Part shown: piece by piece, positions 50,420 to 62,339 of the stretch
How positions within the stretch are numbered: the stretch's first letter is position 1
Layout: every line of letters starts with the position of its first letter
Assembly (NCBI GenBank): GCA_029582155.1
Contig: CM055901.1
Location: 50,163,206 to 50,227,205 of the forward strand
Source of the DNA: Panopea generosa
Lineage: Eukaryota > Mollusca > Bivalvia > Adapedonta > Hiatellidae
Length of the DNA: 64,000 nucleotides
Direction: 5' to 3'
Made by a program: the position numbers and the translations under genes
The notes under the pieces: generated by a model
What the model was told of the DNA's origin: nothing
The model's database searches: none
Seen by the model: the letters and a program-made list of their open reading frames with translations, nothing else

Positions 50420-52439
50420 CTGTATAGTAGAGAAGGGTGTGGTTAACATCTCCAATCATCTCATTAATCAACTTCATCAATACAGAAGGACATGCTTTCC
50501 AACTTTTCATAACCAGTGAAATGTGCAGACCGATCCCAACCACCCACTCTTAGACAAAGGAACCATGTCTGATTATTGAGGTTTTTAATTATCTTAATAC
50601 TTTACAAATATTCAAAACAAAAAAAGTTGGCTCTGACTCGCTCATCTGAGGCAAAGAAGTCATATATGACACAATCTCTTCCTAGAAGTTTTGATTTTAC
50701 AAGAGTCCACTTAAAAGGCACTATTGACCAAGTTGGATTGACATCAGTTTGATTACGGTAGGTATTTATTTTTAAGAACTATGACAAATGAAAGGACAGG
50801 AACAACAGAGGACCAGTTTTACTTGTTCTACTGCTATTTGTTTTAAGTCAGATCGTGTCATGAACAGTTTTCACTGTTTAGAGCAGAGTGGAAAAGCAGG
50901 ACTTTCCCATATAAATGTTCAAACTGCTGCTACTAGCATCTGTTCTACCTTTGGGAGATTGCTAAGTTTTCATTTATCAGAAAGGCCGTATTATAAGAGA
51001 CACAAAATAAAACAGATATGTTTTGAATACAGTAACCATGACAACCAAAATGCACTATCATGTAACAGTATAACTATATAGCATTTCCAAACTGTCACAG
51101 GAATTGTTCACAATATTTCTATTTCACATGATGCATTTAATAAAATTAATTTCACCAAACAGCATGAAATGACCTTGACCTTTGAACAATAACTGATATT
51201 GTTTACATAAAAAAGCATGACATGTAAGATTTGTTGCAATAATCTAAGTAGCATCAATGCAATACTGTCAAGAGAGAATCAGATGGCGGAGTTGCTCAAC
51301 TATAATTATGTAAATAGGTTAAATATCATGTGATGCTGGTTTCAAAACAATCTAATTGGTGATTTATAAACAGGTTGCGCACACATGAAGTCAATAAGCA
51401 CCATTCGCGGAACATTGTGAGAAAACTGTTTCCTTATATTGAAGCAGCTCCAGATGTTATAAAGAAATGATGGCCAATAACAGACAATGAAACGGGACTG
51501 GTTCTCAGACATATTTCAGTTCCACTTTGTTCATGTGAGCTTAGAAAATTGATGACTCAGGTCAAGGTCAAATTTGTGTGACTAAGTTGATCTAACCAGA
51601 AAAATACTTTAGCAAAGGTTCAAAGTTTACTGAATTTATATCTGTTTAATAATTACTTTTAAATGTTTGTTTAATCTTTTATTTACCAGAATTAGGACAA
51701 TGGAGATGTGTACACGATTTGGTGATGGATCTGTCTATCAAAAGTTTGTGTCTATTTTTATCATTTAAAAAACTTTTTGATATTGATGTATTTCAAAATA
51801 ACAAAGTTGAAATACAAAATTTGTGATAGATTTGACTTGAGCATGTCATCTAAAAAATTAAGCACGAGTTTGGAATACCATGTTTCTTTAGATTGGAGAA
51901 GTAGAAATGATTGTCAACTGAATAAGTTTATTCGCTAGAAAATGCAGGCAGAAATGTGTTATACAAAGACAGACGAAATAAGTGCCAAGCTTGATTATCC
52001 ATAATACCACTTACGACAAAATCACAGCAGACAACAATTGACAGACAGAATACCAGACTACCTATTGTAGATATAGAAACGACTACATGACCAATCCAAA
52101 TGACATACACACTGTCAATGAAATTCAATGCAATGATTTCGTATTTACAGAAAACATCAAACATTCACGCAACAATCGATACATGCAATTTAATGCAATT
52201 ATTCAAGATCGGTGGCTCGTAAAAACTTTCAGCCTCATAAAATTCTGAAATTGAATTAAAGGAAATTGAACTACTTTCAGTTGAAATGTAGAATCTTAGA
52301 AAAAAATGTCTGCAAAATGGTTTTGCTCAACAGAAGATTGAACACTTTGAACGTCATGTGGGTTACAACTTCAAGTCATCTTGAATGCAATTAAATTAGT
52401 CATCTAATGAATTACAGTCATCTTTTCCATGATTATGAG

Positions 52440-53535
52440 TCAGATATGTTGTGCAAGACTATGAACCAGTCATATATGACTATGACAATGTCATATATAA
52501 CTATGACTTTGAACCACTAATATATGACTATGATACTGTCATATTATATAACTATGACTTTTAACCAATTATATATGATTATGACTTTGAACCAGTCATA
52601 TATGACTATGACAGTCATATATAACTATGATTTTGAACAAGTCAAATATGACTATGACACTGTCATATATAACTCTGACTTTTAAGTAGTCATATATGAC
52701 TATGACATTGTCATATATAACTGTCATATTATATAACTATGACTACGAACCAATCATATATAATTATGACTTTGAACCAGTCATGTATGACTTTGACTAT
52801 GAACCAGTCATATATGACTATGACTTTGAAACAATCATATATAATTGTGACTTTGAACCAGTCATGTATCACTTTGACTATGAACCAGTCATATATGACT
52901 ATGACTTTGAACCAGTCATATATGAATATGACTTTGAACCACTAATATATGACTATGACTATGACACTGTCATATTATATAACTATGACTTTGAACCATC
53001 ATATATATAATAATGACTTTGAACCAGTCATATATGACTATGACTTTGAAACAATCATATATAATTGTGACTTTGAACCAGTCATGTATCACTTTGACTA
53101 TGAACCAGTCATATATGACTATGACTTTGAACCAGTCATATATGAATATGACTTTGAACCACTAATATATGACTATGACTATGACACTGTCATATTATAT
53201 AACTATGACTTTGAACCAATCATATATATAATAATGACTTTGAACCAGTCATTTATGACTATGGCTATGAACCAGTTATGTATGAATATGACTATGAAAC
53301 TGTCATATATAACTATGACTTTGAACCAGTCATATATGATGATGACACTGGCATAATATATAACTATGACAATTAACAAGTCATATATGACTATGACTAT
53401 GAAACTGTCACATATAACTATGACTATGAAACAGTCATATATGATTATGACTACCGATGTAGTAAGAGTAAGTATATCACAGTCATTTCTTTTATGAGTC
53501 AGTCATCTTGTGCAGAACTATGAACCAGTCATATA
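52440..53535. repeat. CATATATGACTATGAC tandem repeat, unit about 27 bp with higher-order copies
   Basis: Units of AACCAGTCATATATGACTAT plus GACTTTG vary by indel. A block of about 190 bp at 52808-52997 is repeated almost exactly at 53027-53219, giving a 220-bp higher-order unit. Plus-strand frames read as YDYDFEPVI repeats and overlap in more than one frame, which argues against coding. The final unit is cut by a MITE at 53536. Confidence 0.92.
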
Positions 53536-54457
53536 CTGTGAAGTCATTAATTTTCATTGTTTTTGGTTCAAGGACATATTTGTTAAGATTTAATTTCGCT
53601 GAAAACGAATTTTAGAAAAAAAATTGTTTTAGCTAACTCTTTGAATTTGAGTATTTCTATAACATTATAACGCATTTTAATTACTGACGTGTACCAGTAT
53701 TAAGTCACTGCCTGCACCTACACATGTGATAATAAATGCTCTTCCCAACATGGGGTAATTGTGAGGTGAGGTATCGATTAGTCAGCGCTTTGTTGTTTGA
53801 TCAAACTGTTATGAAAACAACAATTTGAGAGAGGACATGTCATAAGCTGAAGGTGTGCGTAGGTCGAGACAAATACAAATTCACTCATTAAAAATATTTA
53901 TTCCTTGTTGACAAAATTAAATAAAAACACAGAAGCCTAATAGGCTAGTCTTTTTAATTAAATACTAATAATCTGTACCGTATTAATTCACATAGACATT
54001 TTCTCTTTTAAAATCAGCTACTTCAAAACAATGCTGGAAAATACATCACATTGACGTAAAATGGGTTGTCCACTAGTGTATTTCATGATAAAAATAAAAT
54101 ACATGCGAGAAAATACACAACCTGATACTGACACGCATATTTTATGTACTGAAACTGATGGAATATTAATACAGTTACCACATTTTAACTTCAAATCAGT
54201 GCATTAAATTAAAGATTTAAATTTAACTTTCAATAGATCTAATAGCTTAGTGCACACGCTAAATAGAAACTATCAGGTAACTTATAGATCTAGCTAAGAA
54301 AGGCAGATCTACGTTCTTGGTACAGGTAAATGCTATGCAGTTCGGATGTAACAAAATTTGATCCACTACCATTTTGTTAGGATTTAATTTCGTTGTCAAG
54401 GCCCACCACGAAATCAACGAAAATTAGTACTCCACGAAATTGAATGATTTCACAGTA
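53534..54457. mobile_element. MITE (920 bp) with CTGTGAARTCATT ends, inserted in the tandem repeat
   Basis: The left end CTGTGAAGTCATTAATTTTC and the right end GAATGATTTCACAG are inverted, with TA at both borders. GATTTAATTTCGCTGAAAAC near the left end and the ATTTCGTTG and CACGAAATCAACGAAAATTA blocks near the right extend the symmetry. The flanks CCAGTCATA and TATGACTAC reconstitute one repeat unit. TA duplication suggests the Tc1/mariner group. No coding sequence is seen. Confidence 0.82.
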
Positions 54458-54919
54458 TGACTACAACTACTAATTGAATAAGTCTATATATAATATACAG
54501 TCGTTTAACTGACATGATTTATCACAGTCATAAAAATGAAAATAGAAGAAATATGCTGCTACTGTACATGGTATATAAAAAAAACAGCAGAACAATTTAT
54601 TGGTAATGCAATTGCTATCCTCAGCATTTATATAAAATCTCCAATGACGAGACAGGAATCAATGCTGCATTGCTGGCTACAGATTTTTTTATGAAGTCCA
54701 GTAGGAAATGTCTCCTCATTTATGATTCACTATGAGCCCCTAATGAATCGTGTTTCACAATAGAAATATACAGTCTTCTTTTTAACACAGTGAGACCTGG
54801 ATAAATAAATGAACTTGTTGCAACAATGAGTACTCTTTGAAGGTTTTATGTTACACGTATGACAGCGTGCTCTACAATGACAAAATCTTTCCTGCGCAAA
54901 CTGATTGCTTACTTATAAA

Positions 54920-55195
54920 ATCTGGACCAGTTAACTCAGTTGGTAGCACGTTTGACCATTAATCAAGTGGTCACAAGTTTGAATCCCTACCTGGCCAGTC
55001 TCCACGATGATTGATATTATAATGACATTGCATCTATATATCATTTGTCTCTCACTGCTGACTCAAGTGGGAAAGTTATAAGTTATTTGTGGATATGGAT
55101 GTGCTCGAGTATTGGCTAACCTTCCAGGATCCCAGGAGAGAGTAGTTAGATTAACTGATCATCTGTAAGCCCTCTGATGGTATGCTGTTTTTTTT
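54920..55195 (+). mobile_element. tRNA-derived SINE (full-length copy)
   Basis: The tRNA-like head carries CAGTTAACTCAGTTGGTAGC and the B-box region CAAGTTTGAATCCC. It is followed by the common body GACTCAAGTGGGAAAGTTAT, AACCTTCCAGGATCCCAGG, GATTAACTGATCATCTG and CCCTCTGATGG. The copies at 10497, 15735, 18115 and 57680 share it. It ends near a poly-T stretch at 55190. Confidence 0.85.
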
Positions 55196-55486
55196 TAAAA
55201 ATAGATCTGCCATTGATACAGGTTTATGGGTAGTAAAATGTTTCATCTTAGAAAGAGTTTGAATGACGTCAAGCAGTATTTAAGTGCTGTCTATTTTTGG
55301 AATGGGGATTAATAGTCCCCCGACCCCACCCCTGGACATATTCCCTTATCGATACTATGTAGACACTGACAAATCTGCTAATTAGTCACTTATTACCTAA
55401 GTATGCTCAGGGTATACTTTATTTGACTCTCTGTTAGTTGTTGTATGGTTTTAACAATAAGTCATATCACAACTGTGTTTACTTGT

Positions 55487-55595
55487 GACAGTGTTCTGAG
55501 TGCTGCAACCCTGGAGTATCATGTTGCAGACACATGGTATGATACCCCACCAAGTCACATTATACTGAAACCAGTAGGCCTAAAACTATTTTCTA
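55487..55595. repeat. Dispersed repeat with imperfect palindrome (copy 2)
   Basis: GGAGTATCATGTTGCAGACA and TGGTATGATACCCCACC mirror each other, followed by AGTCACATTATACTGA. It matches the copy at 17505-17625. A tRNA-like minus-strand B box (GGGATCGAACCC on the plus strand) lies just downstream at 55640, so the two may belong to one composite element. Confidence 0.6.
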
Positions 55596-57679
55596 TATGC
55601 TGAGCACTAGTTCCATTTTTCGGGTTTTATGTATGATCTGGCCAGGGATCGAACCCATGACCTTCCCTATACAAGGTGGTCATTCTATCACTAAATTATC
55701 AATATGGTTTCTCTCAGTCAGTAAATTCTACTCTACACTCCAAAAACACACAGATGAGAGAGCCCATAATAGAAATTCATCTCATCATGCACTGATAAAT
55801 GTTCAAATGGAGAGATACTACCAGGAATGTAATTCAAACATATACCTATCACATGGAAGACAGCGTTCTACCTTGATACATATAAACAATGGAAATCAGA
55901 CTCATCAGCAAAAAACTAATAAAACTGATTCCATTATAACAAGCATAAAGTTTTTCCTTTTATCGCCCACATTGTTTTAGAAATATGCTGACATGTGGGA
56001 TGGAAAGAAGCATTAAACTTTCATAAATAATACACAAATATTGGCATGATTTATTACAGTTATCATGATAAACTAGGAGACAGAGGGGGTAGAAATGTCA
56101 TTAAATCTTAATAAGTCAACCAGTTTCAATTTCATCATCAACTTTCATAATTCAGCACTCTCTTCAGATATTACAGATTTATTGGCCTATAAAGGTAATA
56201 AGATCATTTAAATTGAGTTATAAAGCATTTTATGAACTTGCTGCAGCTGCCAGGAATATTGTATTGTACAGTGTGGTGTTTATTGGGTCTCACCAATTAT
56301 CTCCCCTTAATACTGGTAGCAAGATTATTGCGCCCAAGAAATTAGAGCTGTGTAAATCGGTTGGGCATCTTTTTTGTTGAAAATGCTTAAAATGGTCATA
56401 TTTTTTGTACATATGAGAACATTGGAACATTTTCCTGAGTTTTGCCAAGTCTGGATGACATGGGGTACTGTTTGATGAAGATTTAACAGTTTAAAGATGA
56501 TGCATAGTGATACACTGCAACAAATGGGCAGGACTGTCAAAAATGAAGGGGTGTCATCAAAACATCAAATTGTGAGAAAGCAACCAGGTTAACCCCATGT
56601 TTTTATCTGTATATTTGGACTAACAGAGGACAATCTATGTAATCTATGGAAACAAGACACTTTTAGAACCATTGGCAATGTGTTTAGCATTCCAGAAGTG
56701 CATATCTCTACATGTAGAACAGTACAAAATTAATTGGTGCGTGGGAGGTTATAATAAGAATCACATTCCACTGTCTTTCAGTTGGACTTCTGTTTTAAAG
56801 GAAGAGAATCAGGATTTTTTCAAAATGTGTCAAAAACAATTCCATGACAAATCCATGATAGACACCAGGCTGATCAGTTCATTATACAGCCACTGTACTG
56901 ACCAGACCAGCATATACTCTGGCTGAGAAGGCTTATACTAGTATCTATACTGTTGAACGTCGGGAGAGGAAGGATACTATGTGGATGACAACTATAGTGA
57001 ACATCTTCATTATGACCTACTGGGGACCAGTCCTTAACCCTCCAATATCATGATTAATTTTATGCTAGACTTACCATTCTATCCACCACTGCTAAACACT
57101 CCTAAAAGTATCATTCTTTAAGGAGGAAATTACTTTTAATGCAACATTTAAATATATTCTTAGAATCAATATTCTACATTGTAGTATTTTAAAGAGAAAT
57201 GACATCCGTAAGACACATATAAAATTTGGCCTCATGTAACCATGGAAACTATATTTAGATAAAACCTTATCAAACCTTGAATTTCATCTTTGCTTTCACT
57301 GGTCGTTCATGATGTTACAGGATAAAAGAATGGTTGATAAATCCTTATGGAAATCTACGGTTACAAAAAAAGCAAATTGTGATAACTGGGTTGCGAGGTC
57401 ATCAGACAAACACTTCCATATTATGTGCCAAGAGTGTGCAGAAATTAAAACTTTATTTAATTTCCATTTTGATACATTGATCTGTGAAATGTCAGGGGAT
57501 TAAGTTGTATTCCTTCACAATGTGGGATCATATGACATAATAACAACTTTACAAAACAGTTTTCAGAAATTATTTCTAATCTTAACAGTATGCAGTTCAA
57601 ATTTGATTTTTGCTGAAAATATTATCTAACATATAAGTTATATATAATTTCTAAAAAATCCAATTATAATGGTGGGGGA

Positions 57680-57975
57680 TTGATTGATTGATTGAATACT
57701 TAGCATCATTTTTATGCCATCAAGGGCTAATAGACGATCAGTTGACCTAACCACTGTTTCCTGGGATCCTGGACAGTTAATCAGTACTTGAGCAGATTCT
57801 ATCTCTGCAAGTAACTGATAACTCTCCCACTTGAATCAGCGATGATAGAAGAATAATAAAGAGGTGCAATGCTGTATATCAAACATCGCGGAAATTGTGG
57901 CTGAGTGGATATTTGAACTCACAGCCCCTGGGTTGACAGTCAGATAGGCTAATGACTCAGCTAATTGGGCCCAGC
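57680..57975 (-). mobile_element. tRNA-derived SINE, minus orientation, with (TCAA)n tail
   Basis: Reading on the minus strand from 57975, a tRNA-like head is followed by the shared body. On the plus strand this is CCTGGGATCCTGGACAG, AACTGATAACTCTCCCACTT and TGCCATCAAGGGCTAATAG. The copy ends in TTGATTGATTGATTG at 57680-57695. It includes a longer middle section (57840-57900) also present in the 18115 copy. Confidence 0.82.
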
Positions 57976-59029
57976 AATGGTGGGGGAATTTCTGATCATT
58001 ACCACCTTCCTGACGCCACGCCAGCAGAGAACACCATGGCAATATCTACTAAGGACTATTTTTGTGAGGATGCGAGTTTAAGATGGGAAGCCAATCTAAA
58101 ACCATAGTCAGTTAACCTGATGCTTTTCTGAAGATTAAGTTTAAATGATTTTTATGGTATTTAGAAGAAACAGAAGACCTTGTAATTTTTTTCAAGAGTG
58201 TCACTACATGATGGTTGTATGTACGTATCTCACTTTGACAAATCTGTCATCTGTGTGGTTACAGATACTCTATATTCAACACTTTACAGTTCACTAGACA
58301 CCGTGCACTTACTATATACTTGATAGATGATCGGTTTGCATGCGGCAGGATATGTACCAACGTTATGTCATCAATGATTTTAATCAAAATACAATCAATA
58401 GCCTTATGGCAGTTCAACAGGAGTGGAAAAACGTACTTCCATCATTGCACTCTCCAGTGTTAGAGAGCATAAACAGGACGCCAGTGTTAGAGAGAATAAA
58501 CAGGACGCCTACAATTCAACGGTGGGGAATTTATAATCAATGCGACAATTACCGAAATTAACGAAAAGAAATAAAAGCAGTTCCAGGTCCATAAAGAAAT
58601 AAATGGAAGGAGAGGTGATTAATCTCCAGTGAATCACAATCAATAAAAACAAGAAAAACAATTCACATTTGTTGTTTTTTTTGTGCTTTTTTAATATCTA
58701 TGTGGTAAACCTTATAGACAGAGGCAGATGAAAGGTTTGAAAAATGGGTTGATGGACGGAATAATAAAGAAAGCATTTGACATAATTATGTTAACAAGAA
58801 AACAAATATTTCACTATTATCTTCCTCAATGTCAGTCCTGATTCAATTTTCTTGGTAAGTTTTGTTTGGCACAATATCATGTAAAGATGTCAAAGCATGA
58901 TCATTGTTCATTTGTTTTAATAATGAGTTTAAATGACATTATATTTTTAGTACATTGCAGACCAATGTATGGCAACCAATTTTACTGAACATAAAGTTGG
59001 CTTGAGGGGAAACACCATCTTTTTGCCGG

Positions 59030-59960
59030 TAACTGGCAAACTATCAGTACCATTTTTATCAAGTAAACCATCTATCAGTACAATATTTACATGTAAACTA
59101 TCTATCAGTACCACATTTATCAAGTAAACAATCTATCAGTACCATATTTATCAAGTAAATAATCTATCAGTACCATATTTATCAAGTAAACCATCTATCA
59201 GTCAATATTTACATGTAAACCATCAACCAGTGACATATTTACATGTAAACTATCTATCACTACCTTATGTACAAAGTAAACTATCTATAAAGACCATATT
59301 TATCAAGTAAACCATTTATTGGTATAATATTTACAAAGTAAACCATCTATCAGTACAATATTAACATGTAAACTATCTATCAGTACCACATTTATTAAGT
59401 AAACAATCTATCAGTACCATATTTATCAAGTAAACCATCTATCAGTATAATATTTATATGTAAACTATCTATCAGTACCACATTTATTAAGTAAACAATC
59501 TACCAGTACCATATTTATCAAGTAAACAATCTATCAGCACCATATTTATCAAGTAAACCATCTATCAGTCAATATTTACATGTAAACCATCAACCAGTGA
59601 CATATTTACATGTAAACTATCTATCACTACCTTATATACAAAGTAAACTATCTATAAAGACCATATTTATCAAGTAAACCATCTAACAGTACCATATTTA
59701 CATGTAAACCATCTATCGGTTTAATATTTACAAAGTTTACTATCTATCAGTACCATATTTATCAACTAAAACCATCTATCAGTACCATATTTATTAAGTA
59801 AACCATCTATCAGTGCCATATTTACATGTAAACTATCTATCAGTGCCATATTTGCATGTAAACTATCTATTAGTACCATATTTACCAAGTTAAAAAACTA
59901 ACAATACTAGTTTAACAAAGTAAACTGTCTATCTGAGTACCATTTTTATCAAGTATGGAA
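59030..59960. repeat. 31-bp minisatellite, about 30 copies
   Basis: The unit is CCATCTATCAGTACCATATT plus TATCAAGTAAA, alternating with TTACATGTAAA variants. A variant series beginning CATCTATCAGTCAATATTTA and CATCAACCAGTGACATA occurs at 59190 and again at 59560, revealing a duplicated block of about 370 bp. Confidence 0.93.
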
Positions 59961-61334
59961 TCTGTTGACCATATCTAAAATCTTAGACAATGACCTGGCA
60001 GAAGTCCTATACAGAGTAAGGAATTCCACGCCTGTTGTTTTTATAAAAGAATTAATGAAGAGGGTTTTACGGCGTATCAACACATTATAGGTTATTCGAC
60101 GCCAACAGGAAGGAAGATTCCAGGTTCACTCTACATGTACAAAAACAACAAATTAACATATAGATTTAAAAAAAGACACGAACAAATGAATATGCAGAAT
60201 GAACCTTGAACCTTGATACCTGCCGAACTGCAACAGTTTCAGCAACTCCTATTGTATTACTCAAATTGTTGCTTCTTACGACATGCATGAGCCACAGTGG
60301 TCCTATTCTTGCCATCACTCATATGGCTCCCTGAAACCACACAGGGGTTGATAATTTTACCACAATAGTGAACGTGACAAAAAATGATAAAATGAACATG
60401 ACACTCATTCGGAGGATTCCTACCCCTCTGCAGAGATCTGCAGTGATTCTATTTCAGTTGGAACCACACGGGCTTATAAAAGAATGAAAATACTAAACAA
60501 TATTAAAACGTTTAAAAAAACACCCACAATATATAGAAAAAAATATGATGACATAAAGATGGGATCTAAACATGAATGGTGGTTATATTGCTAAATGTAT
60601 GACCACTAACTCACAGTGCAGATGAGAAACAAAAGATACTAATCAAATGCTCATCTGCATTTAGATGAAACAGTTTTCCAGGAAATATCCACGACTGCCC
60701 TAAACGTTCAATCTCATTTTTTTATGCGTGTCTATATGGCTTGGTCAATACAGAGATCAAGCGTCAGACAGGCACTGAAGATAGTTTGTCAAAGATGTTG
60801 GCAAGAAGTCATCCATATGAGAAGAAGAAAAATGAAACAAAATATTTACACTTTTACAATGGTTATACAATGCACATACCTGTATTTAGTGAAAAAGCAT
60901 GTATTTTGTAAAAAAACTTTTTTTTATCATTATTCAATTTATTTCAATATTCCATTAACCCTTTGAAGTTTTTAACAAATACATGTGTAAAGTCCAGGAT
61001 GACCATTTTATTTATAAATGCACCAGATTTACATATATATCAGTGTTGATTATTACAATCCTTTTAAGATATATATTTATATAAGGTTTAATATCAATTT
61101 CAACACCATAAAGGTTATAATATTTGCCATGGTAACCAGTTTATTTGTGGAGGAAGATCTTAAACTCAAGGACATGAATCCTTCCTCAAGTAACTGGCAA
61201 ACTTTCTCACACAAAGATTTTGGACCAAGGTGACGTCAAAGCCACATCCTTAATGAGGCGTAGTGGTGAGAGGCACTGATTTTGAACTAGCACCTTAGTT
61301 TAAACTTATTTATTTTACCTCGATTGTGAAACAA

Positions 61335-61510
61335 GTTCTCACACGAATTACACTTGAAGTCTTCCTGGGTAGAACCAGTACTAAGCATATGTGGGGAAAA
61401 AATGTCTTGCCCAAGAACATAACACATAGCCATGGCAAAGGATCGAACCCACAACCCTCCGATCATGGGTTCGGTGCTCTACCACTGGACCATGGGCTTC
61501 ACGCCTTGGT
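61335..61510 (-). mobile_element. Second tRNA-derived SINE type, minus orientation
   Basis: The minus strand reads CATGGTCCAGTGGTAGAGCA (A-box-like) and GGGTTGTGGGTTCGATCC (B-box-like). These are followed by a non-tRNA body including GTTCTTGGGCAAGAC. The internal promoter boxes and non-tRNA body indicate a SINE of a different family from the 10497 type. A functional tRNA is unlikely. Confidence 0.65.
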
Positions 61511-62339
61511 CTACTCAAACATGGATGACCCCTATTTAAATACATATTGTTGAGGACAAACTATTTAAACCCACAAGAGACAATATTGTTTTTGTTTTTT
61601 TAATTGTCCTGCTCTGGGACCATTTAGTAAGTTAACTGCAACTGCAAACCTTAAACTGCAACCACTACTAAAATGACATGACATAAAAAATCCATGAATA
61701 CATTTCATGATTTCTAAAATAATTATAATACTGTTTTGTTTTTTCATATTATTTCTTATTAATGGAGGTCCTTCACAGTTTTACCAGTCTTGTACAAACA
61801 TAACACATATATACAAGAAAGATGAACATTTTAATGACAAGATGTGATACAAAAAGTTTTTTACAACTGAGCTCATGAATAGTGCACAATTATCCAGTAA
61901 GTAAAAAAAAATTCTGGACACCGGGATTGGACATGATAACCAAGAAAGAATCCCTCAAGCAACAATATGTTCTTTGGAAATTAAATTTCTCCGCCATAAC
62001 AGGGATACATTCTGCAATTATCACCCGGTCTGCTATTTAATTGAGTTTTGTGGATGGCAGGAAGCTCTGATCTGGCCGCGAGAATATTTTCCACTTCGAG
62101 TCTCAGAATTGTCTGCTCTTTTCTTAACAACTTGGCTGTATGATCCCCTGAAGGCTGATTCCACAATCACAAATTACTTTTAATACTTTGCTTGGGACTT
62201 CATAAATGCAATTAGGATGAAACATAATGACCAGAACATTTATTTCTAGACTAGAACTGCTCATCTTTTAAACTGCAGTTTTCCATTAATAGTTATGGAA
62301 AAGTTTTATTGACCAAGCAGTAAAAAGTGTTGACCATTC

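Noticed and set aside
50420-50550. Reading frame open upstream of exon A (through GLHISLVMKSWKAC)
   Set aside because: It ends in a good polypyrimidine tract and acceptor, exon B shows no similarity to this part, and the upstream part lacks a signal peptide. It is treated as intron.
51928-52164. Hydrophobic minus-strand frame ending near a GTAAGT, possible signal-peptide exon
   Set aside because: The donor would be in phase 0 while the next exons need phase 1. The hydrophobic stretch is far from the ATG. The phase-1 frame has a stop three codons before the donor.
52696-53356. Overlapping YDYDFEPVI-type frames
   Set aside because: Two frames are open at once over a 27-bp tandem repeat with indels, so it is not a protein gene.
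56672-56926. 84-codon plus-strand frame with several cysteines
   Set aside because: No recognisable family, splice structure or promoter; consistent with chance.
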